From positions 1-10,121 of the forward strand of contig JBEKHI010000314.1 in assembly GCA_050012355.1 (NCBI GenBank): a stretch of DNA of 10,121 nt, in the 5' to 3' direction. A model generated the notes under the pieces. That model did not search any database. It saw nothing but the letters and a program-made list of their open reading frames with translations, and was not told the origin of the DNA. The position numbers were made by a program, and so were the translations under genes. Source of the stretch: JBEKHI01 sp050012355. Lineage in GTDB: Bacteria; Actinomycetota; Actinomycetes; Streptosporangiales; Streptosporangiaceae. Positions 1 to 6,763 of the stretch are shown here, in pieces (position 1 is the stretch's first letter; every line of letters begins with the position of its first letter).

Positions 1-163
1 GCTGGATGACCAGCGCCGGGAAAACCCTGATCCGGCACTCTCAGCCAGCGATGCAGGTCACCTGGCCTCGCCGCCAGCACCCGCGATGACACATCGTGAG
101 CAGTCAGAGGTTAAAAGGCAAGCATACTGGTCGCTCCTGCCCACGATAATGACCGCAGCCCGG

Positions 164-190
164 AATGCCTCAACCTCAGGTTCCGGCATT
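164..190. repeat. 27-bp symmetrical interrupted dyad
   Basis: AATGCC (164-169) and AACC (172-175) face GGTT (179-182) and GGCATT (185-190) around a TCA centre. Ten of twelve arm positions pair, and the two mismatches sit symmetrically at 170/184 and 171/183. The centre is base 177, about 113 bp before the ATPase start. No T-run follows, so a classical intrinsic terminator is unlikely. A protein-binding operator or an RNA hairpin is possible. Confidence 0.6.
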
Positions 191-202
191 TCCTGACGAA
201 AT

Positions 203-255
203 GAACTGCTCGCTGCCGCAACTGGCCGCTGCCGCGGCACTCCCGGGAACTGCTC
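203..255. repeat. Short direct repeats upstream of the ATPase
   Basis: GAACTGCTC occurs at 203-211 and again at 247-255, with starts 44 bp apart. CGCTGCCGC occurs at 211-219 and 227-235, with starts 16 bp apart. Together they fill the 50 bp just upstream of the putative promoter of the ATPase gene. They could be regulator half-sites. Repeats of this length in GC-rich DNA could also be chance. Confidence 0.35.
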
Positions 256-276
256 AGGAGCCTGCGAGCGTATTGA

Positions 277-282
277 TAGCGT
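277..282 (+). promoter_or_regulatory. Candidate -10 hexamer, leaderless ATPase gene
   Basis: TAGCGT fits the actinobacterial -10 pattern TANNNT and ends 7 nt before the GTG at 290, so transcription would begin at or next to the start codon. No Shine-Dalgarno sequence lies at a usable distance; AGGAG at 256-260 is about 30 nt away. The same hexamer with the same spacing precedes zwf. No clear -35 element was seen. Confidence 0.45.
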
Positions 283-289
283 CGGGCTG

Positions 290-1471
290 GTGATAGCCAC
301 GCTGGCGGTGGAGAACTACCGGTCGCTGCGGAGTCTCATCGTCCCGCTCACTCCGCTCACCGTGGTGACCGGGGCCAACGGCACCGGCAAGTCAAGCTTG
401 TACCGGGCGCTGCGACTGCTGGCCGACGCCGCCCGCAACGGGGCGGTCGCCGCGCTGGCCCGGGAGGGCGGCCTGCCGTCGACGCTATGGGCGGGTCCCG
501 AGACGATCGGGCGAGCCGTGCGGGAAGGCACCTACGCGGTGCAGGGCGTCGCGCGTGGCAAGCCAGTAGCGCTGCGGCTCGGCTTCGGCACGGACGAATT
601 CAGCTACGCCATCGACTTCGGCCTCCCGGCAGGCGGCGGCCAGAGCCTTTTCGCCCTGGATCCGGAGATCAAGCGGGAAAGCATCTGGAACGGCCCGCTG
701 CTGCGCCCGGCGGCGGTGCTGTGCGATCGGGACAACGGGATCGTCCGCATCCGCGGCGATCGCCGCACGTGGTCCGAGCCGCGGGCGATCCGGCCGTATG
801 ACAGCATGCTGAGCGAGTTCGCTGATCCCCGCCAGGCCCCCGAGGTGCTCCGGCTGCGCGAGCAGATCCGGTCCTGGCGGTTCTATGACCACATCAGGAC
901 CGACGCCGCGGCGCCCGCCCGGGCCAGCCAGGTCGGCACCCGGACACCGGTGATGAACCCCGACGGGGCAGACCTCGCCTCCGCGCTGCAGACGATCCGC
1001 GAGACCGGCGACGCCGCCGCGCTGAACCAGGCCATCGACCTGGCCTTCCCCGGCAGCCGCATCACCATCGAAAGCGAAGGCGGCGGGCGGCTCGGGCTGC
1101 GGCTGCACCAGCATGGCCTGCTCAGGCCACTGAGCGCGGCCGAACTGTCGGACGGCACACTGCGCTACCTGCTGTGGGCCGCGGCGCTGCTCGCGCCTCG
1201 CCCGGCGGGCCTTCTCGTCCTCAACGAGCCAGAGACCAGCCTGCACTGGCAACTGCTGGCCCCGCTGGCTCAGCTGATCACCGACGCGGCGGCCCACTCG
1301 CAGGTCATCACGGTCTCGCACTCCCAGACCCTGATCAACGCACTGCACCGCACCACGGAGGAAGCCGGGACCCCCACCAGCACCATCGAGCTGATCAAGG
1401 ACTTCGGCGAGACCCGGGTGGCCGGCCGGGAACCGCTCGAGGGGCCAGCCTGGCGGTGGCCGAAACGATAG
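290..1471 (+). CDS. RecF/ABC-like AAA family ATPase
   Basis: A predicted 393-residue cytoplasmic ATPase of the RecF/SMC/ABC-like class (COG4637-type). The order of motifs is complete: an N-terminal strand with NYRSL, Walker A GANGTGKSS at residues 28-36, an ABC-signature-like LSDGT at 286-290, Walker B with LNEPETSLH at about 311-319, and the switch histidine in VSHSQ at 343-345. The Asn in LNEPE, where many ATPases have Asp, is to my knowledge common in this family and need not mean inactivity. No nuclease (TOPRIM), DNA-binding or membrane domain is attached, so it is not an OLD nuclease. GTG 290 is preferred over GTG 308 because the later start would remove the first beta strand. The gene lies 70 bp before the SARP gene and shares no clear operon signal with it. 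The cellular role is unknown; DNA-damage or defence functions are only guesses from the fold. Confidence 0.85.
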   Translation: MIATLAVENYRSLRSLIVPLTPLTVVTGANGTGKSSLYRALRLLADAARNGAVAALAREGGLPSTLWAGPETIGRAVREGTYAVQGVARGKPVALRLGFGTDEFSYAIDFGLPAGGGQSLFALDPEIKRESIWNGPLLRPAAVLCDRDNGIVRIRGDRRTWSEPRAIRPYDSMLSEFADPRQAPEVLRLREQIRSWRFYDHIRTDAAAPARASQVGTRTPVMNPDGADLASALQTIRETGDAAALNQAIDLAFPGSRITIESEGGGRLGLRLHQHGLLRPLSAAELSDGTLRYLLWAAALLAPRPAGLLVLNEPETSLHWQLLAPLAQLITDAAAHSQVITVSHSQTLINALHRTTEEAGTPTSTIELIKDFGETRVAGREPLEGPAWRWPKR

Positions 1472-1490
1472 CTAGCCGCCCGCGCATGGG

Positions 1491-1496
1491 TAGCAT
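1491..1496 (+). promoter_or_regulatory. Candidate -10 of the SARP gene
   Basis: TAGCAT lies in the 70-bp gap between the ATPase stop and the SARP start and fits TANNNT. Initiation about 7 nt downstream would give a leader of roughly 38 nt that carries the GGAGA ribosome site. No convincing -35 hexamer was found. The TAGC tetramer also occurs at 1469-1472 and 1473-1476. Confidence 0.25.
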
Positions 1497-1531
1497 TGGC
1501 GTCGTTCCCGTCAGCAGGATCCTCATTCAGT

Positions 1532-1536
1532 GGAGA
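1532..1536 (+). promoter_or_regulatory. Ribosome binding site deciding the SARP start
   Basis: GGAGA sits 5 nt before ATG 1542. An alternative GTG at 1530 has only AGGA at 1516-1519, 10 nt upstream. The ATG also gives the usual SARP N-terminus MEFGLLGPL, so 1542 is favoured. Confidence 0.55.
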
Positions 1537-1541
1537 CCCGG

Positions 1542-4340
1542 ATGGAGTTCGGCCTCCTCGGTCCGCTCGTGGTCCGCCACGACGAGCAGATCGCACCGGT
1601 CCAGCGAGGGAACCAGCGGGCCCTGCTCGCGCTCTTGCTGCTCAACGCCAACCGGGCCGTCACGGTCGATGAGATCGCCGAGACACTGTGGGGCACGTCA
1701 CCGCCGCCGTCAGCGCAGGTGACCATTCGCAATTACGTGAAACGGCTCCGGCAGGCCCTCGGCGACGTGGACCAGACCCGGATCAGCTCACAGCCGCGCG
1801 GGTACCTGATCAGGGCCGACGACGACGAGATAGATCTATCCCGTTTCGAAACGCTGCTAACCACGGCCCGCGCGGCGGCCCGCGACGGCTCCTGGGCGAC
1901 AGCCGCCACCCAGGCTCGGGCCGCGCTGTCGTTGTGGCGGGGTGCGCCACTGGCGGACGTGGAGTCCGACGCGCTGACGATGCACGAGGTCCCCCGGCTC
2001 ACCGAGCTGCGGCTGGAGGTCCTTGAGCTGCGTATCGACGCCGATATGCACCTCGGCCGCCATGCCGACGTGACCGCCGAGTTGAGGCCCGTGATCAGGG
2101 ATAATCCGCTGCGTGAGCAGTTCTACGCGCTGCTGATGCTCGCCCTGTACCGATGCGGGCAGCAGAGCGACTCACTCGCCGTCTACCAGCAGGCCCGCCA
2201 GCTGCTTGTAGACGAACTAGGCGTCGAGCCCGGAACCGCACTGCGCAAGCTGCACCAGCAGATACTGGCCGCTGATCCCGCGCTGAACGCCCCAGAGCCG
2301 ACAGCACCTGGCCCCGCTCGGCCACGAGAGCTCCCGGCTCCCCCGCCGCATTTCATCGGCCGGACAGCCGAGCTGGCGGCGCTCACCAGCCTGCTCGACA
2401 AGGCGCCGGGAACGCTGCTGATCAGCGCGATCGCCGGGATGGCCGGAGTGGGCAAGACCGCCCTGGCATTGCACTGGGCCCATGAGATCGCCCATCGCTT
2501 CCCCGACGGGCAGCTGTACGTCAACCTGCACGGCTTCGACCCGTCGGGCGTCCCCGCCCCGCCCTCGGAGGCGATCCGGGGCTTCCTGGACGCACTGGAC
2601 GTCCCCGCCAACCGGATCCCGCGAGACCTGGCCGCCCAGGCCCGCTTGTACCGCACCCTGCTGGCCGGCAAGCGGATACTGATCGTCCTCGACAACGCCC
2701 GCGACGACCAGCAGGTCCGTCCGCTGCTGCCGTCCAGCCCCGGCTGCCTGGTGATCGTCACCAGCCGGAACCAGCTAGCGGGCCTGGCCGCCACCGACGG
2801 CGCCCACCTGCTGGCCGTCGATGTCCTACCGGATACCGAGGCACGCGAACTGCTGACCGTCCGGCTCGGCGCCGAGCGGGCGGCCTTCGACCCCGAAGCG
2901 ATCGCCGAGATCACCGGCTTGAGCGGGCGGCTGCCGCTGGCGCTGGCGGTCGCGGCCGCCCGGGCCGCAGCCCGGCCCCGCTTCCCGCTCGCGGCGCTGG
3001 CGGCCGAACTCCGCGGCGCCGACAGCCGCCTGGACGCGCTCGACACCGGCGACCCGGCCGCCAGCGTCCGGGCGGTGTTCTCCTGGTCCAGCCAGCAGCT
3101 CAGCTCCTCGGCCGCCGGGCTGTTCCGCCTGCTGGGCCTCTACCCTGGCCCCGACGTCACCGTCAGCGCCGCCGCCAGCCTGGCCGGCGTGTCACCGGCC
3201 GACGTTCGCCGGGACCTGTCCGAGCTCGCCTGGGCCCACCTGCTCACCGAGCATGCCCCCGGCCGGTACGCGTTCCATGACCTGGTCCGGAGTTATGCCG
3301 CCGAGCAGGCCAAGACCACGTACGACGCGCCAGCCCGCCGCGATGCCATCGGCCGGTTCCTCGACCATTACCTGCACACCGCCCGCGCGGCGGCGCTGCT
3401 GATCGCCCCGGCCCGCGAGCAAGTCGCCTTTGCCCCGCCGCGGCCCGGCGTCACCCTCGGCCAGCTCGATGACAGCGGGCAGGCGCTGGCCTGGTTCGAA
3501 GCCGAACATCGCGTGCTGCTCGCCGCCATCGCCCTCGCCGCCCAGACCGGTTTCGACACGCACGCCTGGCAGCTGCCCTGGACCACCGCGGGCTTCCTCA
3601 CCAGGCGCGGGTACTGGGACGAAGAGGCCGCCATCCAGCGCACCGCGCTGGCCGCCGCCACTCGGCTCGGCGATATCGCCGGGCAGGCCATCTCCGGCCG
3701 GCTGCTGGCATCAGCCTGTGTCACCTCCGGCGACTACGACGAGGCCCGCACCCGTTTCGCGGACTGCCTGGAGCTGTACCAGCAGCTCGACGACAAGGTT
3801 GGCCAGGCCCTCGTCAACCAGAACCTGAGCGTGGTGACCGAGCACCAAGGTCACTACCGCGCCGCCCTCGGCCACGCCGAGCAGGCCCTCCAGCTGTTCC
3901 AGGCCACCGGGCACCAGGCCGGCCTGGGCCCGGCGCTCAACTCGGTGGGCTGGTGCCACATCCAGCTCGGCGACTTCCAGCAAGCCCGGACATTCTGCCG
4001 GGAGGCCATCGCCGCGAACCACGAAGCCGGCAACCTCAACAACGAGGCCGCCGCCTGGGACAGCCTCGGCTACGCGCAGCAGCGCCTCGGCGACCTCACC
4101 GAGGCCGCCACCTCCTACCGGCAGGCCCTCAGCCTCGCCCACCAGGCCGGCGACCGCCTCGGGGAAGCCGAGGCGCTCACCCACCTCGGCGACAACTGCC
4201 AGGCCGTTGGCGACCTGACGGAAGCTCGCGAGGCCTGGCAGCAGGCCCTCGGCATCCTCGATGATCTGCGCCACCCCAACGCCGATGGGGTCCGCGCTCG
4301 GCTCTCCAGCGGTCAGTTAAGCGACGTAGCAAAGAGATAG
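1542..4340 (+). CDS. AfsR/SARP-family regulator with NB-ARC and TPR domains
   Basis: A 932-residue transcriptional activator of the AfsR type. Domains in order from ATG 1542 are: an OmpR-like winged helix (about 1-93), a bacterial transcriptional activator (BTAD) helical domain (about 98-243), a proline-rich linker (about 247-270), an NB-ARC/STAND NTPase with Walker A GMAGVGKT at 299-306, Walker B ILIVLDN at 379-385, VIVTSRN at 404-410 and a GLPL-like GRLPLAL at 462-468, and then about five 40-residue tetratricopeptide repeats between roughly 675 and 910. Family members bind direct repeats upstream of target promoters and are gated by nucleotide and ligand or phosphorylation. The length is normal for the long class. 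The nearest possible targets are the glycosyltransferase and radical SAM genes 30 bp downstream, on the same strand and perhaps co-transcribed. Codon 926 is TTA, the rare bldA codon in streptomycetes. GTG 1530 is an alternative start adding four residues. Confidence 0.93.
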   Translation: MEFGLLGPLVVRHDEQIAPVQRGNQRALLALLLLNANRAVTVDEIAETLWGTSPPPSAQVTIRNYVKRLRQALGDVDQTRISSQPRGYLIRADDDEIDLSRFETLLTTARAAARDGSWATAATQARAALSLWRGAPLADVESDALTMHEVPRLTELRLEVLELRIDADMHLGRHADVTAELRPVIRDNPLREQFYALLMLALYRCGQQSDSLAVYQQARQLLVDELGVEPGTALRKLHQQILAADPALNAPEPTAPGPARPRELPAPPPHFIGRTAELAALTSLLDKAPGTLLISAIAGMAGVGKTALALHWAHEIAHRFPDGQLYVNLHGFDPSGVPAPPSEAIRGFLDALDVPANRIPRDLAAQARLYRTLLAGKRILIVLDNARDDQQVRPLLPSSPGCLVIVTSRNQLAGLAATDGAHLLAVDVLPDTEARELLTVRLGAERAAFDPEAIAEITGLSGRLPLALAVAAARAAARPRFPLAALAAELRGADSRLDALDTGDPAASVRAVFSWSSQQLSSSAAGLFRLLGLYPGPDVTVSAAASLAGVSPADVRRDLSELAWAHLLTEHAPGRYAFHDLVRSYAAEQAKTTYDAPARRDAIGRFLDHYLHTARAAALLIAPAREQVAFAPPRPGVTLGQLDDSGQALAWFEAEHRVLLAAIALAAQTGFDTHAWQLPWTTAGFLTRRGYWDEEAAIQRTALAAATRLGDIAGQAISGRLLASACVTSGDYDEARTRFADCLELYQQLDDKVGQALVNQNLSVVTEHQGHYRAALGHAEQALQLFQATGHQAGLGPALNSVGWCHIQLGDFQQARTFCREAIAANHEAGNLNNEAAAWDSLGYAQQRLGDLTEAATSYRQALSLAHQAGDRLGEAEALTHLGDNCQAVGDLTEAREAWQQALGILDDLRHPNADGVRARLSSGQLSDVAKR

Positions 4341-4370
4341 CACGGCTCGCTACTCAGCGGAATCACATGA

Positions 4371-5324
4371 ATGATGATGGCACGCTGCTGCACCCAGCTG
4401 CTGGAGCAATCCGGGTGGCAGAGCCGCCGGCTGGACAGCATGTCCCTGCTCGGGCCACGCGGCGCCGCCGCCGGAACCGTCGTTTTCAACCGGCTGCTGA
4501 CCATCCCCGGGCTCTACGACGCGTTGCACTTCGCCCACCTGCGCACTGGGAGCAGGCTCGCGAACCGGATAGACCACGCCTCAACAACCAGGCTGGTGCC
4601 GGCGCTGCGGGCCGAACTGCCCGGGCTGCGCACGATCGTGCTCTGCACCGATGTGGCGGTGCACCGGATCTGGGTCACCGAGGGCACCGACCTGTTCCTG
4701 GTGACCTCGGACGCGGCCGCCGAATCGGTCCGCCGTTACCGGCCGCGGGCCCCGGTCGCGGTCGTGCCGCCACCGGTACGACCGGAGTTCTACACCGCCC
4801 CCTCCCAGGAACAGGCCAGGCGGTCGCTCAACATCCCCGCCGGGGACTTCTGCGTGCTGGTGATCGACAGTGGCTGGGGATTCGGTCCCGTCGTTATGGC
4901 CATATCGGCTTTGGCTGAAGCTGGCGTGCACGTGCTCGCGGTGGCCGGCCGGAACGGCGCGAACGAGCGGCGGCTGCGCCAACTGGCGGCGGGCACGCCG
5001 CGGATCACGCCGTTCGGTTTCACCGACCGGGTACCCGAGCTGATGGCCGCCGCCGACGTGGTCGTCGCGCTGCCCGGCGCGAACACCCGCGCCGAGGTCC
5101 GGGTGGTGGGCCGCCATCTGCTGCTGCTGGATGTCATGCCAGGTCACGGCCGGGACAACCTGCTGCACGAACTGGAGCTAGGCCGCGCCCACACCTGCGT
5201 CCCGACTCCGGCCGGGGTGACCGCCAGCGTACTGGCCCTGCGCGACGCGGGTATCCGCCCGGCCGCCAGCCCGGCGCCCCGCTGGGAACCCGCCTACCTA
5301 GCCGCACTTCAGGAGTTCCTATGA
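4371..5324 (+). CDS. MGDG-synthase/MurG-like glycosyltransferase, N-terminus apparently missing
   Basis: A 317-residue GT-B glycosyltransferase resembling the MGDG-synthase/UgtP branch of the GT28-like enzymes, which move a sugar from a nucleotide donor to a lipid at the membrane face. Visible family marks are TD-x3-H-x2-WV (residues 93-102), PPPVRPEF (133-140), a Gly-rich start of the donor domain at DSGWGFGP (166-173), AGRN (192-195), FTDRVPELMAAADVVV (217-232), and the donor-binding region ending in MPGHGRDN (256-263). Relatives begin with a short strand and a SAxxGxGH loop about 15-20 residues upstream of the first helix seen here. A TGA at 4368-4370 directly before the ATG rules this out in frame. 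It may be truncated or an unusual variant. Three consecutive ATGs start it, with no strong ribosome site. It follows the SARP gene by 30 bp and overlaps the hpnJ-like gene by 4 bp (ATGA). The acceptor cannot be told from sequence; a hopanoid is a guess from the neighbour. Confidence 0.78.
   Translation: MMMARCCTQLLEQSGWQSRRLDSMSLLGPRGAAAGTVVFNRLLTIPGLYDALHFAHLRTGSRLANRIDHASTTRLVPALRAELPGLRTIVLCTDVAVHRIWVTEGTDLFLVTSDAAAESVRRYRPRAPVAVVPPPVRPEFYTAPSQEQARRSLNIPAGDFCVLVIDSGWGFGPVVMAISALAEAGVHVLAVAGRNGANERRLRQLAAGTPRITPFGFTDRVPELMAAADVVVALPGANTRAEVRVVGRHLLLLDVMPGHGRDNLLHELELGRAHTCVPTPAGVTASVLALRDAGIRPAASPAPRWEPAYLAALQEFL
5311..5315 (+). promoter_or_regulatory. Ribosome binding site of the hpnJ-like gene
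   Basis: AGGAG lies inside the last codons of the glycosyltransferase gene, 5 nt before ATG 5321 and 8 nt before ATG 5324. Together with the ATGA stop/start overlap it shows that the two genes were translationally coupled. Confidence 0.7.
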
Positions 5325-5623
5325 TGCAAACCCTGTTTCTCAACCCGCCGTCCTTCGCCGGTTTCGACGGCGGGGCGGGCGCCCGCTACCAGGCCCGCCG
5401 GGAAATCCGCTCCTACTGGTACCCGACCTGGCTGGCCCAGCCCGCGGCCCTGGTGCCCGGCAGCAAGCTGGTGGACGCCCCCTGACCCTCGACGACATCA
5501 GGCCGCTGGCCCGCGACCATGACCTGGTGGTGGTGCATACCAGCTCCCCCACGTTCGCCGGGGACGTCATGGTGGCCGAGGCGCTCAAGGCGGAAAACCC
5601 GGCGGTAACGATCGGCTTCGTCG

Positions 5624-6763
5624 GTGGCCGTGCAGCCCGGGCAGTCGCTGGCGGCTTCGGCGGCCATCGACTTCGTGGCCAGGGAGGAATTCGACTTCAC
5701 CATCGCCGAGGTGGCGGCCGGACGCCCGCTCGCCGCCGTAGCGGGCCTTAGTTTCACCGACCATAACGGCGTTGCCCGCCACAATCCGGATCGCGTGCTT
5801 CTCCAGGACATGGACCGGCTCCCGTTCGTGACTCCGGTCTATAAGCGCGACCTCCGGCCGGAGGACTATTACATCGGCTACCTGCTGCACCCCTATGTCT
5901 CGCTGTATACCGGGCGCGGCTGCCGTTCCCGGTGCACGTTCTGCCTGTGGCCGCAGACGGTGGGCGGCCACCGGTACCGGACCCGCAGCGTGGCGAACGT
6001 CCTTGAAGAGGCCGCGCTCGTCCGCGAGCTGTTCCCGCAGGTAAAGGAGCTGTTCTTCGACGACGACACGTTCACCGACGACCGGCCGCGGGCCGAGGCG
6101 AACGTCCCCCGGGAGACGCTGAAGGTGCTGCGCGACAACGGGCTGCGCCTGCTGCTGGTCGGCTATGAGTCGGGGAACCAGCAGATCCTGATCAACATCA
6201 AGAAGGGGCTGCGGGTCGAGCGGGCTCGGCGTTTCGCCGCCGACTGCAAGGACCTGGGAATCACCGTGCACGGGACCTTCATCCTCGGCCTGCCCGGGGA
6301 GACCAAGGAGACCATCGAGGAGACGATCAGGTTCGCCCGGCAGGTCAACCCGCACACCATCCAGGTCTCGATCGCGGCGCCGTATCCGGGCACCGAGCTG
6401 CACCGTCAGGCGGTGCAGAGCGGGTGGCTCCCGGACGGCACCGCCCTGGTCGGCTGGACGGCGCGCGGGCACGACCCGATCGCCGCCCGGCTGGCCACCG
6501 AGGTGATCGGGCTGTACTGCCCGGCCGCGCTGCAGGGTTTCCTCTGCCAGGTGACCTGGTTGTGGGCCGGCGTGTTCCTGCTGCTGGCGGTCAGTCTCGG
6601 GGCGCTGCTAGCGACCATCCCGATCGTCACGTACGTTCCGGTCTGGGCGGCTACCACCGTCGTGCTCATCGGGGCGGGAATCGCCGTCTCGGTGTTATGG
6701 CTGCGGTGCGTGCTGCGCAAGCTGGGGATCGGGTTCCGTTTCACGCCGGTTACCATCCGATAG
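5624..6763 (+). CDS. Surviving reading frame of the HpnJ-like radical SAM protein
   Basis: This 379-residue frame is what an automatic caller would report. It opens with GTG 5624, has no ribosome site, and lacks most of the N-terminal domain found in HpnJ (normally a B12-binding-like fold). The cluster motif is intact: C100-x3-C104-x2-C107 in GRGCRSRCTFCLW, followed by QTVGGHRYRTRS at 111-122. Other HpnJ marks are FFDDDTFTDD (144-153), LLLVGYESGNQQIL (176-189) and HGTFILGLPGET (216-227). The segment that should lie between residues 159 and 160 is deleted; it forms part of the barrel in relatives. Residues from about 276 are foreign and include two hydrophobic spans at about 309-334 and 339-363. 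Codon 358 is TTA. I regard it as a pseudogene product; a membrane-tethered fragment with some activity is possible but unlikely. Confidence 0.55.
   Translation: MAVQPGQSLAASAAIDFVAREEFDFTIAEVAAGRPLAAVAGLSFTDHNGVARHNPDRVLLQDMDRLPFVTPVYKRDLRPEDYYIGYLLHPYVSLYTGRGCRSRCTFCLWPQTVGGHRYRTRSVANVLEEAALVRELFPQVKELFFDDDTFTDDRPRAEANVPRETLKVLRDNGLRLLLVGYESGNQQILINIKKGLRVERARRFAADCKDLGITVHGTFILGLPGETKETIEETIRFARQVNPHTIQVSIAAPYPGTELHRQAVQSGWLPDGTALVGWTARGHDPIAARLATEVIGLYCPAALQGFLCQVTWLWAGVFLLLAVSLGALLATIPIVTYVPVWAATTVVLIGAGIAVSVLWLRCVLRKLGIGFRFTPVTIR
6449..6763 (+). other. Unrecognised two-TM tail fused to hpnJ remnant
   Basis: About 104 codons in frame with the radical SAM remnant but with no counterpart in HpnJ as I know it. 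It begins around WTARGHDPIAARLATEVIG, then has two strongly hydrophobic stretches separated by a few residues (IPIVTYVPVW) and ends in a basic, short cytoplasmic-looking tail (RCVLRKLGIGFRFTPVTIR). Codon use stays GC-rich, so it was a real coding sequence, most likely the 3' end of a separate membrane-protein gene joined to hpnJ by a deletion. I cannot name the family. Its stop TAG overlaps the GTG of the DMT transporter by one base (TAGTG), so the lost gene may have been the transporter's original operon partner. Confidence 0.45.
6751..6756 (+). promoter_or_regulatory. Candidate -10 hexamer for the DMT transporter gene
   Basis: TACCAT fits TANNNT and ends 6 nt before GTG 6763, which would place the transcript start at the start codon. 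No -35 element is visible. The alternative is simple read-through and coupling from the upstream reading frame by the TAGTG overlap. Confidence 0.3.

Larger units (their letters stand above)
1..289. other. 5' flank without a convincing gene
   Basis: No reading frame here looks like a normal gene of this genome. One + frame is open from base 2 to about 193, and a minus-strand frame is open from 300 to 58. Both have third-position GC near 60% where I counted it, far below the flanking genes, and neither translation is recognisable. The stretch is somewhat less GC-rich than the rest around 100-150. It holds a symmetrical dyad (164-190), two pairs of 9-bp direct repeats (203-255) and a promoter-like hexamer (277-282), so it is best read as intergenic and regulatory. 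The tail of an unseen upstream gene in the first bases cannot be excluded. Confidence 0.5.
5321..6763 (+). pseudogene. hpnJ-like radical SAM gene, frameshifted and partly deleted
   Basis: HpnJ is the hopanoid-associated radical SAM enzyme linked to the ring contraction that yields the cyclitol ether head group. Here its sequence runs through three frames. Bases 5321-5482 encode the usual start (LFLNPPSF, GFDGGAGARYQARREIRS, YPTWLAQPAALVPGS) and hit TGA at 5483-5485. Bases 5482-5623 continue in a second frame (LTLDDIRPLARDHDLVVVHT and on to IGFVG). From 5624 the third frame carries VAVQPGQSLAAS and the rest. As I recall the family, about 8 nt encoding Ala-Lys are missing at the second shift. 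A further in-frame gap of about 17-18 residues lies near 6100, where RAEA runs directly into NVPRETLK. After GWLPDG (about 6445) the family C-terminus, roughly 100 residues, is replaced by an unrelated tail. The first shift is at a run of five C, so a single-base sequencing error could explain that one, but not all lesions together. A strong ribosome site and an ATGA overlap tie it to the glycosyltransferase. Confidence 0.8.

Noticed and set aside
58..300. Minus-strand 80-codon open frame, including a 43-codon version starting MPEPEVEAFRAAV
   Set aside because: Third-position GC is only about 60%, no family is recognisable, it contains a TTA codon, and its longer form overlaps the ATPase start.
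485..1348. Long minus-strand open frame opposite the ATPase gene
   Set aside because: It is a mirror of the GC-rich codon pattern of the real gene, with no recognisable protein motif; the + strand encodes a full set of ATPase motifs.
290..4340. ATPase plus NB-ARC protein as a two-gene defence system
   Set aside because: The NB-ARC protein has a clear SARP DNA-binding and BTAD front, not an effector domain, and the two genes are 70 bp apart with separate start signals.
5483..5485. Programmed frameshift or recoded TGA in hpnJ
   Set aside because: Residues are missing at the breaks and elsewhere in the gene, and no slippery site, downstream structure or recoding element was seen; decay explains it more simply.
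6424..6762. Extended N-terminus for the DMT transporter from an upstream ATG
   Set aside because: The added sequence is Arg/Gly/Pro-rich out-of-frame translation of the radical SAM tail; the family starts near GTG 6763.
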